This document shows, in pieces, positions 11,012 through 21,330 of a DNA stretch of 64,000 nt. A program made the translations under genes and the position numbers. Below the pieces are notes generated by a model, which saw only the letters and a list, made by a program, of their open reading frames with translations, made no database searches and had not been told where the DNA came from. Source of the DNA: Berberis thunbergii. Lineage: Eukaryota > Streptophyta > Magnoliopsida > Ranunculales > Berberidaceae. Where the stretch lies: assembly GCA_003290165.1 (NCBI GenBank), contig QNQO01009133.1:186001-250000 (forward strand), read 5' to 3'. How positions within the stretch are numbered: the stretch's first letter is position 1; each line of letters starts with the position of its first letter.

Positions 11012-11099
11012 CACCACCAGCAATGCATTTCCCATCATGATCCCAAGCACAGGTCGTGACTGGGACTCTTCCAGGCCTTGCAAGCTTAGGCTTGATCAC
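10980..11099 (-). pseudogene. WDR70: WDR70 exon 4 (scrambled 3' end)
   Basis: Starts with VIKPKLARPGRVPVTTCAWD and runs cleanly to IAGGVG (about 11007). The family would finish with DGSIQ and a donor. Instead there are 27 nt containing in-frame TAA and TAG before a usable CAG|GTACTT at 10980/10979; total length 120 nt is still phase 0. The odd tail is part of a 29-bp sequence repeated 76 bp away (10907-10935 and 10983-11011), so local duplication probably scrambled the exon end. Confidence 0.75.
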
Positions 11100-11527
11100 C
11101 TGTCCATCAAAAGAATTCTTCAATATTATTTTCAAACCATTTGTCAGCATATATACTCCTTGGAAATATCTCATTTATAGCTAACAGTAGTATGCAATGT
11201 GAAACGAAAAATGCAACATCTACCAATAGCAAGTGCGACTGTACAAATAAAAAATTTCAATCTCTCACTCAACAAATTCTTAACCACATCTTCCACAGAG
11301 TGCTATAGTTCAATCATCATAAGTGAAACTCTCACCACTTCCTAAAATTTTAATCAAATTATTTGTGCTTACACTGAAGGGACAGGAAACTTAGATGTCT
11401 CAAAAAGTATGCCAAGAGAATATATCTCAAGTGGAGGGAAAATCAAAATGAAAAATGGAGGGTACATATTCATGATATTGAATACAAATTAAGGATGGAA
11501 ATAAGAATAACCAAATATTTGATAACC
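11100..11527 (-). other. WDR70 intron 3, part next to exon 4
   Basis: AT-rich intron sequence with the exon-4 acceptor CAG at 11102-11100. Nothing else recognised. Confidence 0.6.
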
Positions 11528-12171
11528 AATGATGCACGGAATCGGATACGTGTGTCGTGTCGGAAAGGACACAACATGGCGACTCAACAATTTCCAAAAA
11601 ACTAAGACTTGGGGACTCGGCGACACGTCAAACCTTATTTTATTGTTAAAAAAATTATTTAATATACACAATAACTAATAATCCAAGCACATCTGCATCC
11701 TAAAGCATCAAATCAGAAATGCAAAGTAGACCAAACCAAAGCCTCAAATGTAACGTATTTTAAGTTGTGACAGAACATGAAAATACACCTTCAAAACTCA
11801 ATTAAAACTCAAACATGACACTTTCGACCTTGCCATGATGATTTTCTTTGCTTTGATTCTACGTCGAAGAAAGTAGTGTGTGGGGTAAAGGATGAGTGGA
11901 GGAGTGTAGTAGACAAGGATGCACCGACTCTTCGGAAAACCTCTGAGTCACGAGTCAAATACGTGTCGGCCACAGATTCGCGTCCGACACGCACCCGACA
12001 CGTATTGGACACGTGGTCAACGGTCAAAATTCGTTGACCACGGTCCGGACACGGTCAAGACTCGGTCAGACACGGTCCGGACTCGGTCGGGTGCAAATAA
12101 ACCCTCCTCCTCTTCGACTGTTTGGTTCCTCCCTCCCACAAACCCTAAATCCAGCAGAGAAAGCAGAGAAG

Positions 12172-12440
12172 GGAGAGGGAGAGGATTCGATCGACAGAAA
12201 GGGAGAGGGAGAGGGTTTGATAGACAGAGGGAGAGGGTTCGATCGACAGAGGGTTCGATAGACAGAGGGAGAGGGTTCGATCGAGAGAGGGAGAGGGTTC
12301 GATCGACAGAGGGTTCGATCGATTTCGGTCGATTTCGACAGAGAGGGAGAGAGAGAGAGGGCTCGATCGATTTCGGTCGATGTCGACAGAGAGGGAGAGG
12401 GAGAGGGAGATAGACAGAGAGAGGGTTCGATCGATTTCGA
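12172..12440 (+). repeat. Minisatellite GGGAGAGGGTTCGATCGACAGA
   Basis: About ten imperfect units of a 16-32 bp motif built from GGGAGAGGG and TTCGATCGACAGA. All six frames are partly open because of the repeat, giving Arg/Gly/Asp-rich or Ser/Pro-rich translations that I reject as genes. Confidence 0.85.
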
Positions 12441-12495
12441 CTTGAGTTTCATTTCATCCTCAGAACTTGCAAATTCAAGGTGCGATCTTCGTGCC

Positions 12496-12582
12496 ATGGA
12501 TCTTTCTCTACTTTCTGAGGACATCCTTATGGAGATCTTCTCCAGACTGTCGATCAAGACTCTTCTGAGATCTTCTCCAGGT
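12496..12582 (+). pseudogene. Captured N-terminal exon of an F-box gene
   Basis: ATG at 12496 opens MDLSLLSEDILMEIFSRLSI followed by KTLLRSSP and a possible donor GTACC. LxEDILMEIFSRLxIKTLLR is the first half of an F-box, the SKP1-binding motif of SCF ubiquitin ligases. Nothing downstream continues the domain (no RCVCK-type second half), so it is a captured exon start or a broken gene. Confidence 0.6.
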
Positions 12583-13324
12583 ACCTTTCTTCTTCATTTA
12601 TTTTTTCTGCGATTTTCTTCTATCAGTCTATGCGACTATGCATCATTCTCTTCTCGGATTTCTTCTCTGATTCATCTCTGATTTTCTTTTCTGTTTTTTT
12701 TTTTTTTTTTTGAATGAGTATTGTGCTGATATTGCAACACACATCCTGATTTTGTTATGCTCTGATTCATGTCTGATTGAACACACATCCTCAAAGTTTT
12801 TTCTACTTCTTCCATATTCTGATTTCATGAATATGACTATATGAGATTCTCTGTGTCTCTGAAATTTGAGGATGTTTTCTTCCCACACTAGTAGAATAAA
12901 ACAATGAGTATTGTGCTTATTTTCTTTTATGCTGATTTTCTAATTTCTGCTGATTTTTGTACTTCAACTGCAAAGAATAAAAAAGTAGATTAGCATTAGC
13001 AAAGAATGAGTATTTCAATCAGTGAATCAATATTGCAAATAATGAGTTTTTACATTCTCAAATGCATATGCTTTATGAGTATGACTTGAGCTTGACTTTA
13101 TGATGCATTTGAAATTTTGAATGAATGAATGTTTTATTGATATGTATGGATTGTTTACTATTATTATTTATAATTTTATGTTCATATGAGTTACAAAAAA
13201 ATATATTAAAAAATAAGTTTGACCGTGTCGCCGAGTCCTATTTTTTTGAAAATTGCCGAGTCGCCGTGTCGTATCCGTGTCCGAGTCCGAGTCCGTGTCC
13301 GAGTCCAAGTCCGTGCATCCTTGG

Positions 13325-14059
13325 TAGTAGAGATGGGCAAGATAGATGAGTGGAAAATCGGGCAGCAAAACTATAGCAGTACTAGACCATGGCCCCAAGT
13401 AACATAACACTTCACCTCAGTCAAGTCATAGATTAGTTTTCACTTCCCAGTAAAAATCAGGCAGGGGTAGTGCCGTAATATTCTACCAAAACCAAGTGCA
13501 ATTTAACACACTCATTTGGTTCGGCTTGGCTACTCGTGGTCTTGGCTTTATACTTGCTTTGTCTTCCCTACTTGTACTACTACTCTGCTCTCTGCTCTGC
13601 AACACCACCGAACCATAGAGAGAGAAGATACAGGAAAACCAAACCGCAACTCTGTTTATCGAGCCCATCTTCCGCCTTCACCAGTCAACCGACAATCCTC
13701 TACACTCCAATAGATCAATCAACATACCTCTAATTTTGAAGGGAAGAACAAATCAAAGGGAAGAAAAAGAAATTGAAGGGAAGAATAAGAAGAAATTGAA
13801 GGGAAGACTAAACATTACCTCTGAGATGAATCTATACATTTCAAGTTGGATTTGTCCGTCTACAACAACACCCAGACAACACAGAGATGGATGTCTTCGT
13901 CTTCTTTTCTTCCTTCTCCATCTTCTTTTTCACCTGTTCTTCTTCCTCTTTTTCTTCTCTGAAACAGGTTGGTTGCAGAGAAGAAAGAAGAATTAGGTTT
14001 GTAGTTTGGGCCTTTCATAATGTCTGTCAGATTTTATTAAGATCTGAAACTGAATGATA
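13325..14059. other. Intron/element sequence without recognised gene
   Basis: Contains leader-like CT-rich and GAAGGGAAGAA-repeated stretches (13735-13815) and TTCTTC-rich sequence near 13900-13970. I see no protein domain. Confidence 0.5.
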
Positions 14060-14396
14060 TTTGCACTTGGACCGAGTCTGGACCAAGTCAAGTTGACCGA
14101 CACGTTGACTGCGAGTCGGATATATGTCGGGCGCATGTTGCACGCGAATCTGTGTCTGACACGCACTTGACTCAGATTCGGAGGGTTTTTCCAAGAGTTC
14201 GTGCTTCCTAGGTTTTAACCCACTTCCATGAGACTTGACTGGATCAATGTGGCAAACAACTTGATGTTACATCTCTCTCGCCAAATCCTTTAGTTTTATA
14301 GGCATTTTAATATAGCCATAACCCTTAGGTTTTCCACTTATGGCTATTGCAGCCGCTTTCTGATGCATTTGGAGTTACCCACTTCCCTGAGCCCCT

Positions 14397-14474
14397 CTTG
14401 GTGTTTGTGGTATTCTAGGTACTCATAGGAACCTCCTTGGTGTTTGTGGTATTCTAGGTACTCATAGGAACCTC
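14397..14474. repeat. 39-bp perfect tandem duplication
   Basis: Two identical adjacent 39-bp units (14397-14435, 14436-14474) beginning CTTGGTGTTTGTGG. Confidence 0.95.
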
Positions 14475-17214
14475 CTTTCCGACGAGATCCCAAAGCTATA
14501 AGCTATATTTTAATGAATGAAAGAAAAAAAAGCAAAAAGGAATAATACAACATAACACAAAATGAGATGCACTCAAAAAAGCTACCCCCAACCAACGCAC
14601 ACAAAAAAAGGGTACTAAAGCTTGATAAATCAGTGATATCATCATCTAGTCTTTGTGCACCACCTTGAAACTCATGATTCAGAAGAACATGGACAAGGGA
14701 AGTCATAAGTCATCAAGCCTCGACCTAATAGTTATGTAGAGCTGCGTTAAAACTGAAAATTTATTGATCGACTGAATCAGCAAAGATATTGGAAGTTGGT
14801 GACTGACTGCAGTGCAGAACACAACCAGTAGGCAATAGCAACTATAGAACAGCTGATGACTTTTTAGGTTTCTTCACCCCATGTTACAACACAGTCGTTG
14901 TCAGAGGACAGAATGATTAGAATGGCTTGGGCAATGCAACAATCCCATTTTGGATAGATAAAACACAAGGTCATTAAGGACCTTGCTTTTATGGGTGAGG
15001 GCCTTTAAACTATAGGTTCAGAAGGGCTCAGACATTTTTTTATCAATTAAAACTCAAGGAAATATATTAATAATAACTGAAAGGTAATAGGAAATACAAG
15101 AGAAATGACACCAGTGAGTGAGTAGATCACTAGAAAAAAGAAAAAGGGAGGGTGAGGTGTTTGGGGGCGGCTAGAATACATCAAGGAGAGAACAAACAAG
15201 AGGTAAAAGGAGAAGCTTGGGAATTTCCTCGTTTCAATACTTCTTGTCAGAGCAATATTACAAGGAACTCCACTTGTCACTTGACAAGAATCCAAAGTAA
15301 GATTAAAAAAAAAAGTCTTGGTTTGGTGACTAGTTTGACAAAGTGGAAGACCTACGTCTCAACTGTGAGTCATATGGAACAATAACTCTTTCTTTTATTA
15401 TTATTATTTTTCTTTTTGGTTTGAATTAAATTTGCGCGTAAGATCTACTTCTCTTTTGCCTGGCTGCTCCACTTGTGGAGTGTTTTACATGACAAGTTAT
15501 AAAATATAAGTCTCGGGGACACAACAATATATTTAAATAAGTTTTTATTCACAATTTACATATGATAGTTAACAACTATGAAGTAAATACAAATGTTAAA
15601 ATAATAATATAAAATGATATGTTTTCCCTAATACATATTTTATATCGTGATGTCTGAAATCGCAACGTCGTGCCTGAACGTGTGTCCACACATGTGGGAA
15701 GCGATTAGTTTGAACGCCCAAAGTATCGGTGCAAACCCAACATTTTGCCATTTTTGTCATTTCAGTCAGGAGACATACTCGTGGAAAGTGGAAATTCTCT
15801 CATCCTCAAGAATCTAAATGCTTGAGAGAAAGACTTGAATGAAACATGCTAGCATCCAAAGTTCCAACTCAAGCTAATAGCCGGTGACTGCCTGAGGTGC
15901 AATTATGAGAAATGCATGTAGCTGAGAATGCTAAATTTGAATATCCAAGGATTAAAATTTCATATATTACCGATATTATGTATCATTATGAGGGCTGTTG
16001 AAACCGACCCCTGGGCTGAACTAATTTTTTTTTAATTAGGTATTGTTACAGAACTGTACCAATCTAACTTGGCATGGTTTTCGATTCCAGTTTTTTTAAA
16101 ACCAAATTTCCCTACTGTATCGAATAGTAAATAGAAGTAACTAATATATTATTAAATAATTAATGAATGCTAATAAATAAATTACTAAATTTTACATGGT
16201 GCATTCTAATAAATAGATTATTATATAATTCTGAATTTGTTTCGATTATTGCTATTTTTTGCTGTTTTGGATTTGGAACTCAAAAATGTTTATTTTATTT
16301 ATGTTGTATTAATTACAGAAATTTATATTAAGTCCAAAATTTTGTCTTAATCACAACTAAATTATGGGAATTGGGACGATACTGAACCATATTGGTACAG
16401 ATCGGGATGATACCAATCTCGAAAATCCTAAAAAAGAACTACCCCGATTGGATTTTGTAGGAACGACACCGGTATGGGGTCATACGAATAAAACTAGATG
16501 GTGCCCACCTTTAATAAGGGTAGCCTAGAAATTCACCTTGATCCATCCTAAAAAAATCCAATAATGGTATCCTAGAAATTTCCCTTGATCCATCCTAAAA
16601 AAAAAATCCTATAAGTTCGTGACATCCACAACATAAGGAATACAAAAATATCCTACCATAAAAGTTCGACCGAAATCAATTGTGGAGTATCAAACACATA
16701 CAAAAGCTTCACGGGATACCATATGGTCCATACCCTGGACAACCTCTAGAAAAACAAACACTGCTATTGAAAGAGTCCATGATTAGCACTAAAATTTCAC
16801 ATTTGATGCAAAATCGGTAAGGTCAGCTAGCAGTAATTGGAATTTTCACGAGTGATTGAACATCCGAGATTCTTTCCTAGGTTTTTTTTAATCAGTAGTA
16901 TTGTATAATTGGGCGTCTCTAGACATGCCCCAATTTTGCCCCCAAACCCACAAAGTGATTTTGGTATCAACCCATACACTATGTACATCTTTAGTTACAT
17001 TCTTAAAAAAATTGTTGTTATTTACCTCCAAACGACCCAAGCTAGGCATGAAGAAGCCTAGCCATCTATCAATAAGGGAAATGCAAGGATTGATGCATTT
17101 TCTTCTCAATCTCACCCTTAATATGGTGCTATGGGTATAGCCATATAGGTTTCTCTCATGACCTGTCATGACTATAAGACCCACCTTCTTGTATGTGCAC
17201 AACGCTAAGTTATT
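14475..17214. other. WDR70 intron 3, central part
   Basis: AT-rich sequence, likely old transposon debris. A few short open stretches are not supported by any domain. No gene seen. Confidence 0.5.
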
Positions 17215-18345
17215 AATGCGGTAAAAAATTGCCGAATAATCGATGATTAATCTCAATTCGGAGTTTGACCGAACCGAATTGGGTGAAATCGGTTAAGATT
17301 TAGCGGACACCGATTAATCGGCGAAAATCAGCGAGTCATTGATTAATCGGCCCAACCGACTCGCCGATTTATCCTTATGTATAAAATAAAATAATAAAAA
17401 AACTAAACTCAAGATTCTCAATTCATTCGCAAGCCGCTGCTCCCCCCAACCCAGATCATACAAAGAAGAAGCAAAGTAAGAAGAAGAGCGAAAGTGAAGA
17501 TCTTTGGTCGACGATCTTTGTCTCTCTTATCCTCCATTTCTTCAAACCAAATAAAAAAGGTATGTACCACTTCAACCTTCATTTCCCTCTCATCCCAGTC
17601 CTCATTCCACTCTGCCTCCCCTCTTCCCTCCTGTGTAGAATTCATATAGACTAGGGGAGCTTGTTGATTGATGTTATTTGTAGTGATATGGATTTTGGTT
17701 TAACAGTTGATTGTTGTCGAAACAAATTGGATTAAGCTTGTTATTGATGCAGAACTCCCATCTTTCTGTGTATTCGACATTTTTGGCCTTCTGACTGAGA
17801 GCACTAATAACTGAACCTCACAATTTCTTTGGAAGTTTGTGATTATGCGTGACAAATCCACACAATTTTCTCGCATTTCAGTCATGACTTCCTTTATTCT
17901 TTGGTCTAGAATATAGTGGCATAATCCTCTGGATATGGAGTATGTATGTTTGTACAAAGTAGCCCTTCTAAAAATATATTTGGTGCAAAGTAATATGATT
18001 TACCTTCATGAGTTAGTGAGAAGGTAGGGTGGTTCTTCCTGTTAAGTCTGACATTTATTTTGCTTTTGAATGTTTGTCTTGGTAGCTTGGCTGTTAAAAC
18101 AATCTACAATTTTATTTTATTTTCTTTTAAGTAGATTGGCAGATAATTAGTAAAGTTATATAATTACAAATTTACACTATTTTGATTTAATTATTTATTT
18201 TTGTAATCTATGACTATAATTAAAATTAAAAATATATACTTTAAAAATTTTACCGATTAAATCAGATTAATTCTGATTAATCCCGCTTTATCGTAATTCG
18301 GTCCTGGACTGCGTTGCGCCCGCTTTACGATTTAACTGCATAGGC
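17215..18345. repeat. Possible DNA-transposon remnant with GATTAATCGG motifs
   Basis: Both ends (17215-17390 and 18250-18345) are rich in repeated GATTAATC and CGGTAAA-type motifs on opposite strands, with a different interior. Such ends are common in non-autonomous plant DNA transposons, but the match between the arms is weak and no target duplication is seen. Confidence 0.3.
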
Positions 18346-18862
18346 ACAACGACTACAATGATTATGCTGCCATGTTGTGGCCTCCAATCCTAACTCTTGT
18401 ATATGTTTTAGTTGACCCGAACTGCAGGAACTCATGGATATCTCCTTCCCAGGGAAAATTTTCAATGAAATTGCCCAACAAGAGGTTTTCAACTTTTGGT
18501 ATGTGGTGTCGTGCGATGGGAATTGTTTTTTTATTTTAGTCATGTTTGGAGTAACTGGGACTCTCTATTCTGATCTTATCATTCCTGATACTAAATTACT
18601 TTCTTTAAAGTTCATATATGCGATTTTACGAAGGCTAAAAATTTTGAACTTACATATAGTGCATAGAAAATAAATAAACACAAGGTGCCCTATAGTAGAC
18701 TTAAGCATTAAAATGCAGAGTTGTTAATGCACATGGTGAATAAGATAGCAGTGTGTATGTGGTAAGATGTGAGGATTCACCTCTGTGTGACAAATGGACA
18801 TACCGACACAGGTATATAGTGCCTTTACATTTGGAAACAATATACACATATCAATTAATTAC

Positions 18863-19063
18863 CTGTATTTGAGTTGTGAAATCAGATACGTCCCATATAC
18901 GTAAAGACCCATCTTCTGACGATGTTAAGATTGTCTCTTTAGTTCTAGGATGCCATTCTCCGCCAGTCAATCCAGAGATATGGCCCTTGGTATTCTTCAA
19001 ATCACGAATGTACATGTCTCCCTTTACAAACTCACCAAGAGTAAGTCCATCACAATCATATAT
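18863..19063 (-). pseudogene. WDR70: WDR70 exon 3 (WD repeats, intact reading)
   Basis: 67 codons from IYDCDGLTLGEF through GDMYIRDLKNTKGHISGLTG and TSSEDGSLRIWDVSDF to the donor CAG|GTAATT. It is fully open and very similar to plant WDR70. Acceptor TTTCAG at 19066-19064. Confidence 0.9.
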
Positions 19064-19190
19064 CTGAAATAAATAGAAAAACAACGAGTTCTGTTTCACC
19101 TTTTTTTTAGAAAAGAAATTTAGGATATCGAGGTATAATGATAACCAAATTCCAAATAGCAGCAAGTATTAAACAGTATGGCAGGAGCAC

Positions 19191-19403
19191 CTTAGCTTGA
19201 GCAGAACCAGTCACTCACAAAAACTTGTCTGCGGTTGGACTCCAACTTAGACTCCGGACTTGGTGGCCTTCAGAGGGCTCCAGCTGTCTAAATGATGCCA
19301 AGCTAGAGTTCATTCCTTGAAAATCGTACATCCGGACTGTATAGTCATAGCTTCCAGAAAGAACCCTAGATCCCGAATGATCAACGGCAAGAGCTGAAAC
19401 AAC
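19191..19403 (-). pseudogene. WDR70: WDR70 exon 2 (WD repeats; in-frame TGA)
   Basis: 71 codons, phase 0 at both ends. It encodes VVSALAVDHSGSRVLSGSYD and continues through RQLEPSEGHQVRSLSWSPT to VTGSAQAK, the first WD repeats of the propeller. A TGA at 19217-19215 stands where the family has Cys in FLCVTGSAQAK. Acceptor CAG at 19406-19404, donor GT at 19190. Confidence 0.88.
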
Positions 19404-20483
19404 CTGAAAAAAAGAATCACAAGAAAATATAAGAAAAACAAAACCAACAGCTCAAAAAAAAAAAAAAAAAAAATCTACCAAGTGCAATCTTTAATTTTCA
19501 TGGAGAAGGTTTGTCAAATACAAGCTTTCTGATTAGAGGAGATCTGAACTGGGAAATGATTAGATTTGCTCCTCTGGTTGATCTCAAAGCAGCTGCAACT
19601 ATTGCCAAACATTTGGCTGTGGATCTCACATCGAACAAATTCACAATTAAGAGTTGCTAAGAGTTTTTGACTTCTCAGATGCGCACATCATAGGCTCTTA
19701 ACGTGTTTCATTTCTTGTCTGAGACTCCATGCCAAGAGCAAAATTTCTATTATTTACACATCGGTGAGTACTTATTGTGCATAAGCTCGCTCATAGGGGC
19801 TGATCATCAGCAAGGGGTGCTGTTTATGTGAAGTACAAGATTCTGCTTATGCCCCCACTTGAGAGGTATGGGAAATAGGCATGATGACTGGGGTCAATGC
19901 CCAAATGCTACTACACTTACAGTATGAAGTGAACAATGGGGAAAGAAAGCATTTCTCTCCAACGGGAAACTTGGTTATAGGACAGGCTAGGTATAGCAAC
20001 CGTGCTAACACTACAGAAAGAACAAAACAGCAAAGTTTATGAAGAGAAAAAAAGAAAAAAAAATGGCATCTCAATCAGTTGCATTTCAAATTGGGCAACT
20101 CTGTTTGCCTCTTAGTATGCTTTCTACTGCGAGCCTCTCCTATCTTCGTGTCTGATTTAAAATACTGGTAATCTCTGTGTCGTGCCTATCAAAAAATATG
20201 AAATTACATGACATGACACCTGTGCTGTTCTCTCCACTATGAATAAACTTATGTAGAGGCTGTTCTCTCTATCACGGGTTCTCTCATTTATCCCTCATTC
20301 CGAATGTGTTTTCCTATTTCTCAATTAATTCAAAATTGATTCACTTGAACACAAGTCACATATAAAAATTCTCAATCTTGATACAATATTCTCAAAAAGC
20401 AAGTTAAAAAAAATAAAATTGACAAGAAAAATTAACCAAATAAAATGTTAGAAGAAGAAGAAGAAGAAAAAAAAAAGGCACAC
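19404..20483 (-). other. WDR70 intron 1
   Basis: Canonical GT...AG intron of about 1.1 kb. It holds a 19-base A-run near 19457-19475 and an A/G-rich stretch next to the donor. I see no gene or element in it. Confidence 0.8.
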
Positions 20484-20971
20484 CTTAGTATGGCCCTTAA
20501 GCACAATCTCATTACTTCAAGGAATCCGATACTGCTCGACCTCATTGTCCGAATCATTATAAACCATGTTGGAACTCTCCATAGGCAGCGGTGGCGGAGG
20601 CCCAATCATCGACCCATCATCTTCTTCTTCCTCTTCTTCTTCTGCAGTAGACGCAGGTGGTGGAGGAGGAGGTCCAATCAACCCACTGTCATCATCTTCC
20701 TCTTCCTCCGCTTCCTTGTCGAGCTCTGGGGCATGTTTGGTACCGGAATTAGGGTTTTTGAAATCGCTCAACCAGGTTTTGGAGGAGGAAGAGATGAGAG
20801 AAGCTTTGGGTTTGCTCGTGTTATTGGTGGAAGGGCGGTTTGGTCTGATGGGTTACGGCGAGTGGTGTTGTGGATAACTTCTAAAGGGGTTTGAACCTTC
20901 AATTGCTTGCCGAAGGAGAAGGGGAAATGCGCCCTCATGCCCTCGTAGACGTCTGCTTCGTCTCCGTCCAT
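20484..20971 (-). pseudogene. WDR70: WDR70 exon 1 (start codon; frameshift plus stop)
   Basis: ATG at 20971-20969 opens MDGDEADVYEGMRAHFPFSF, matching the plant WDR70 N-terminus. The exon is 488 nt, one short of a phase-0 exon. Reading shifts between the NPK codons and an SSSSKTW segment; the simplest cause is loss of one A in the A-run (T-run on +) at 20805-20807. After the shift the frame runs through acidic stretches and two GPPPP blocks to QYRIP, then TGA at 20519-20517 where the family has Leu, then SNEIVLKGHTK and donor GT at 20483. The acidic/proline region is normal for the family. Confidence 0.85.
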
Positions 20972-21330
20972 TTTTGAAGTTGTAGAGAGAAGAGAGGTGG
21001 ACTGAAGTGGGTTTGTCGAGAGAGAGATTGGAGCCGAAAATGAAAACAGAGCGTGTGTTATAGGATGGGAGAAGAAGAAAGGAGTTTTGATATAAATGCA
21101 CCCCCTAGTTTTATAGAGGACCCCAAATTAAAACACTTGTATACGGTGGAAGACGAACGACTTTCTCTTTCTCACGTGAGAGAGCGAGAGAATGAAAAGA
21201 AGAAGAGCGACTAACATGTCGGAGAAAAACGGATATGGAAAAATTGCAAGACAATGACGTTCCGGAAAAAAGGGGTAACTCGATCTCGTTGTCAAAAATA
21301 TAACATATAATTAAATTTTTTTAGTTGAAG
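20972..21330 (-). promoter_or_regulatory. WDR70 5' UTR and promoter region with G-box palindrome
   Basis: Upstream of the WDR70 ATG. The palindrome CTCACGTGAG at 21171-21180 has a CACGTG G-box core, about 200 bp upstream of the ATG. A TATAA lies near 21057-21061 on the minus strand. Spacing is plausible for a plant promoter, but neither site is demonstrated. Confidence 0.35.

Larger units (their letters stand above)
11528..13324. mobile_element. Inverted-repeat pair A (MULE-like?)
   Basis: 11528-11640 and the reverse complement of 13212-13324 share GATGCACGGA, a GGATACG segment, GGCGACTC and GACTCGGCGACACG in the same order over about 100 bp. Long TIR-like arms rich in repeated GTCGGACACG motifs suggest a non-autonomous DNA transposon. 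No clear target duplication; the right arm of pair A lies inside pair B. Confidence 0.5.
11913..14212. mobile_element. Inverted-repeat pair B with F-box fragment (Pack-MULE-like?)
   Basis: 11913-12030 and the reverse complement of about 14060-14212 share GATGCACCGACTCTT/GAAGCACGAACTCTT, GGAAAA, CACAGATTCGCGT and GACACG blocks in order. Between the arms lie a minisatellite and an F-box start. The arms overlap pair A in an A-left, B-left, A-right, B-right pattern, so the history is not simple nesting. No target duplication was found. Confidence 0.5.
1..20971 (-). pseudogene. WDR70: WDR70-like WD40 repeat gene, disabled copy (7 exons visible, 3' end outside)
   Basis: Homologue of human WDR70/plant gastrulation-defective-1-like WD40 proteins; human WDR70 is known as a CUL4-DDB1 substrate receptor linked to H2B ubiquitination. 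Exons are read right to left: 20971-20484, 19403-19191, 19063-18863, 11099-10980, 961-824, 723-472 and 284 to beyond base 1. Together they follow the plant protein order, from the N-terminal FPFSFGKQ and acidic/proline-rich GPPPP segments through WD repeats (LSGSYDYTVRMYD, TSSEDGSLRIWD) to the C-terminal PSRKRQREK. All visible junctions are phase 0 with GT/AG ends. Disabling changes are one missing base in exon 1, TGA at 20519-20517, TGA at 19217-19215, TAA/TAG in the tail of exon 4 and TAG at 720-718. The remaining codons are well conserved, so death looks recent. An intact copy elsewhere, or assembly error, cannot be excluded. Confidence 0.9.

Noticed and set aside
11919..12557. Arg/Gly- and Ser/Pro-rich open frames
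   Set aside because: They are produced by the GGGAGAGGGTTCGATCGACAGA minisatellite on both strands; no domain.
13516..13996. Possible 5' gene end at 13.5-14.0 kb
   Set aside because: Leader-like composition, but no protein match and no credible start with a domain.
20517..20519. WDR70 stops as recoding or RNA editing sites
   Set aside because: Nuclear plant mRNAs have no known editing or selenocysteine system that would rescue TGA/TAG at several sites, and exon 1 is also out of frame.
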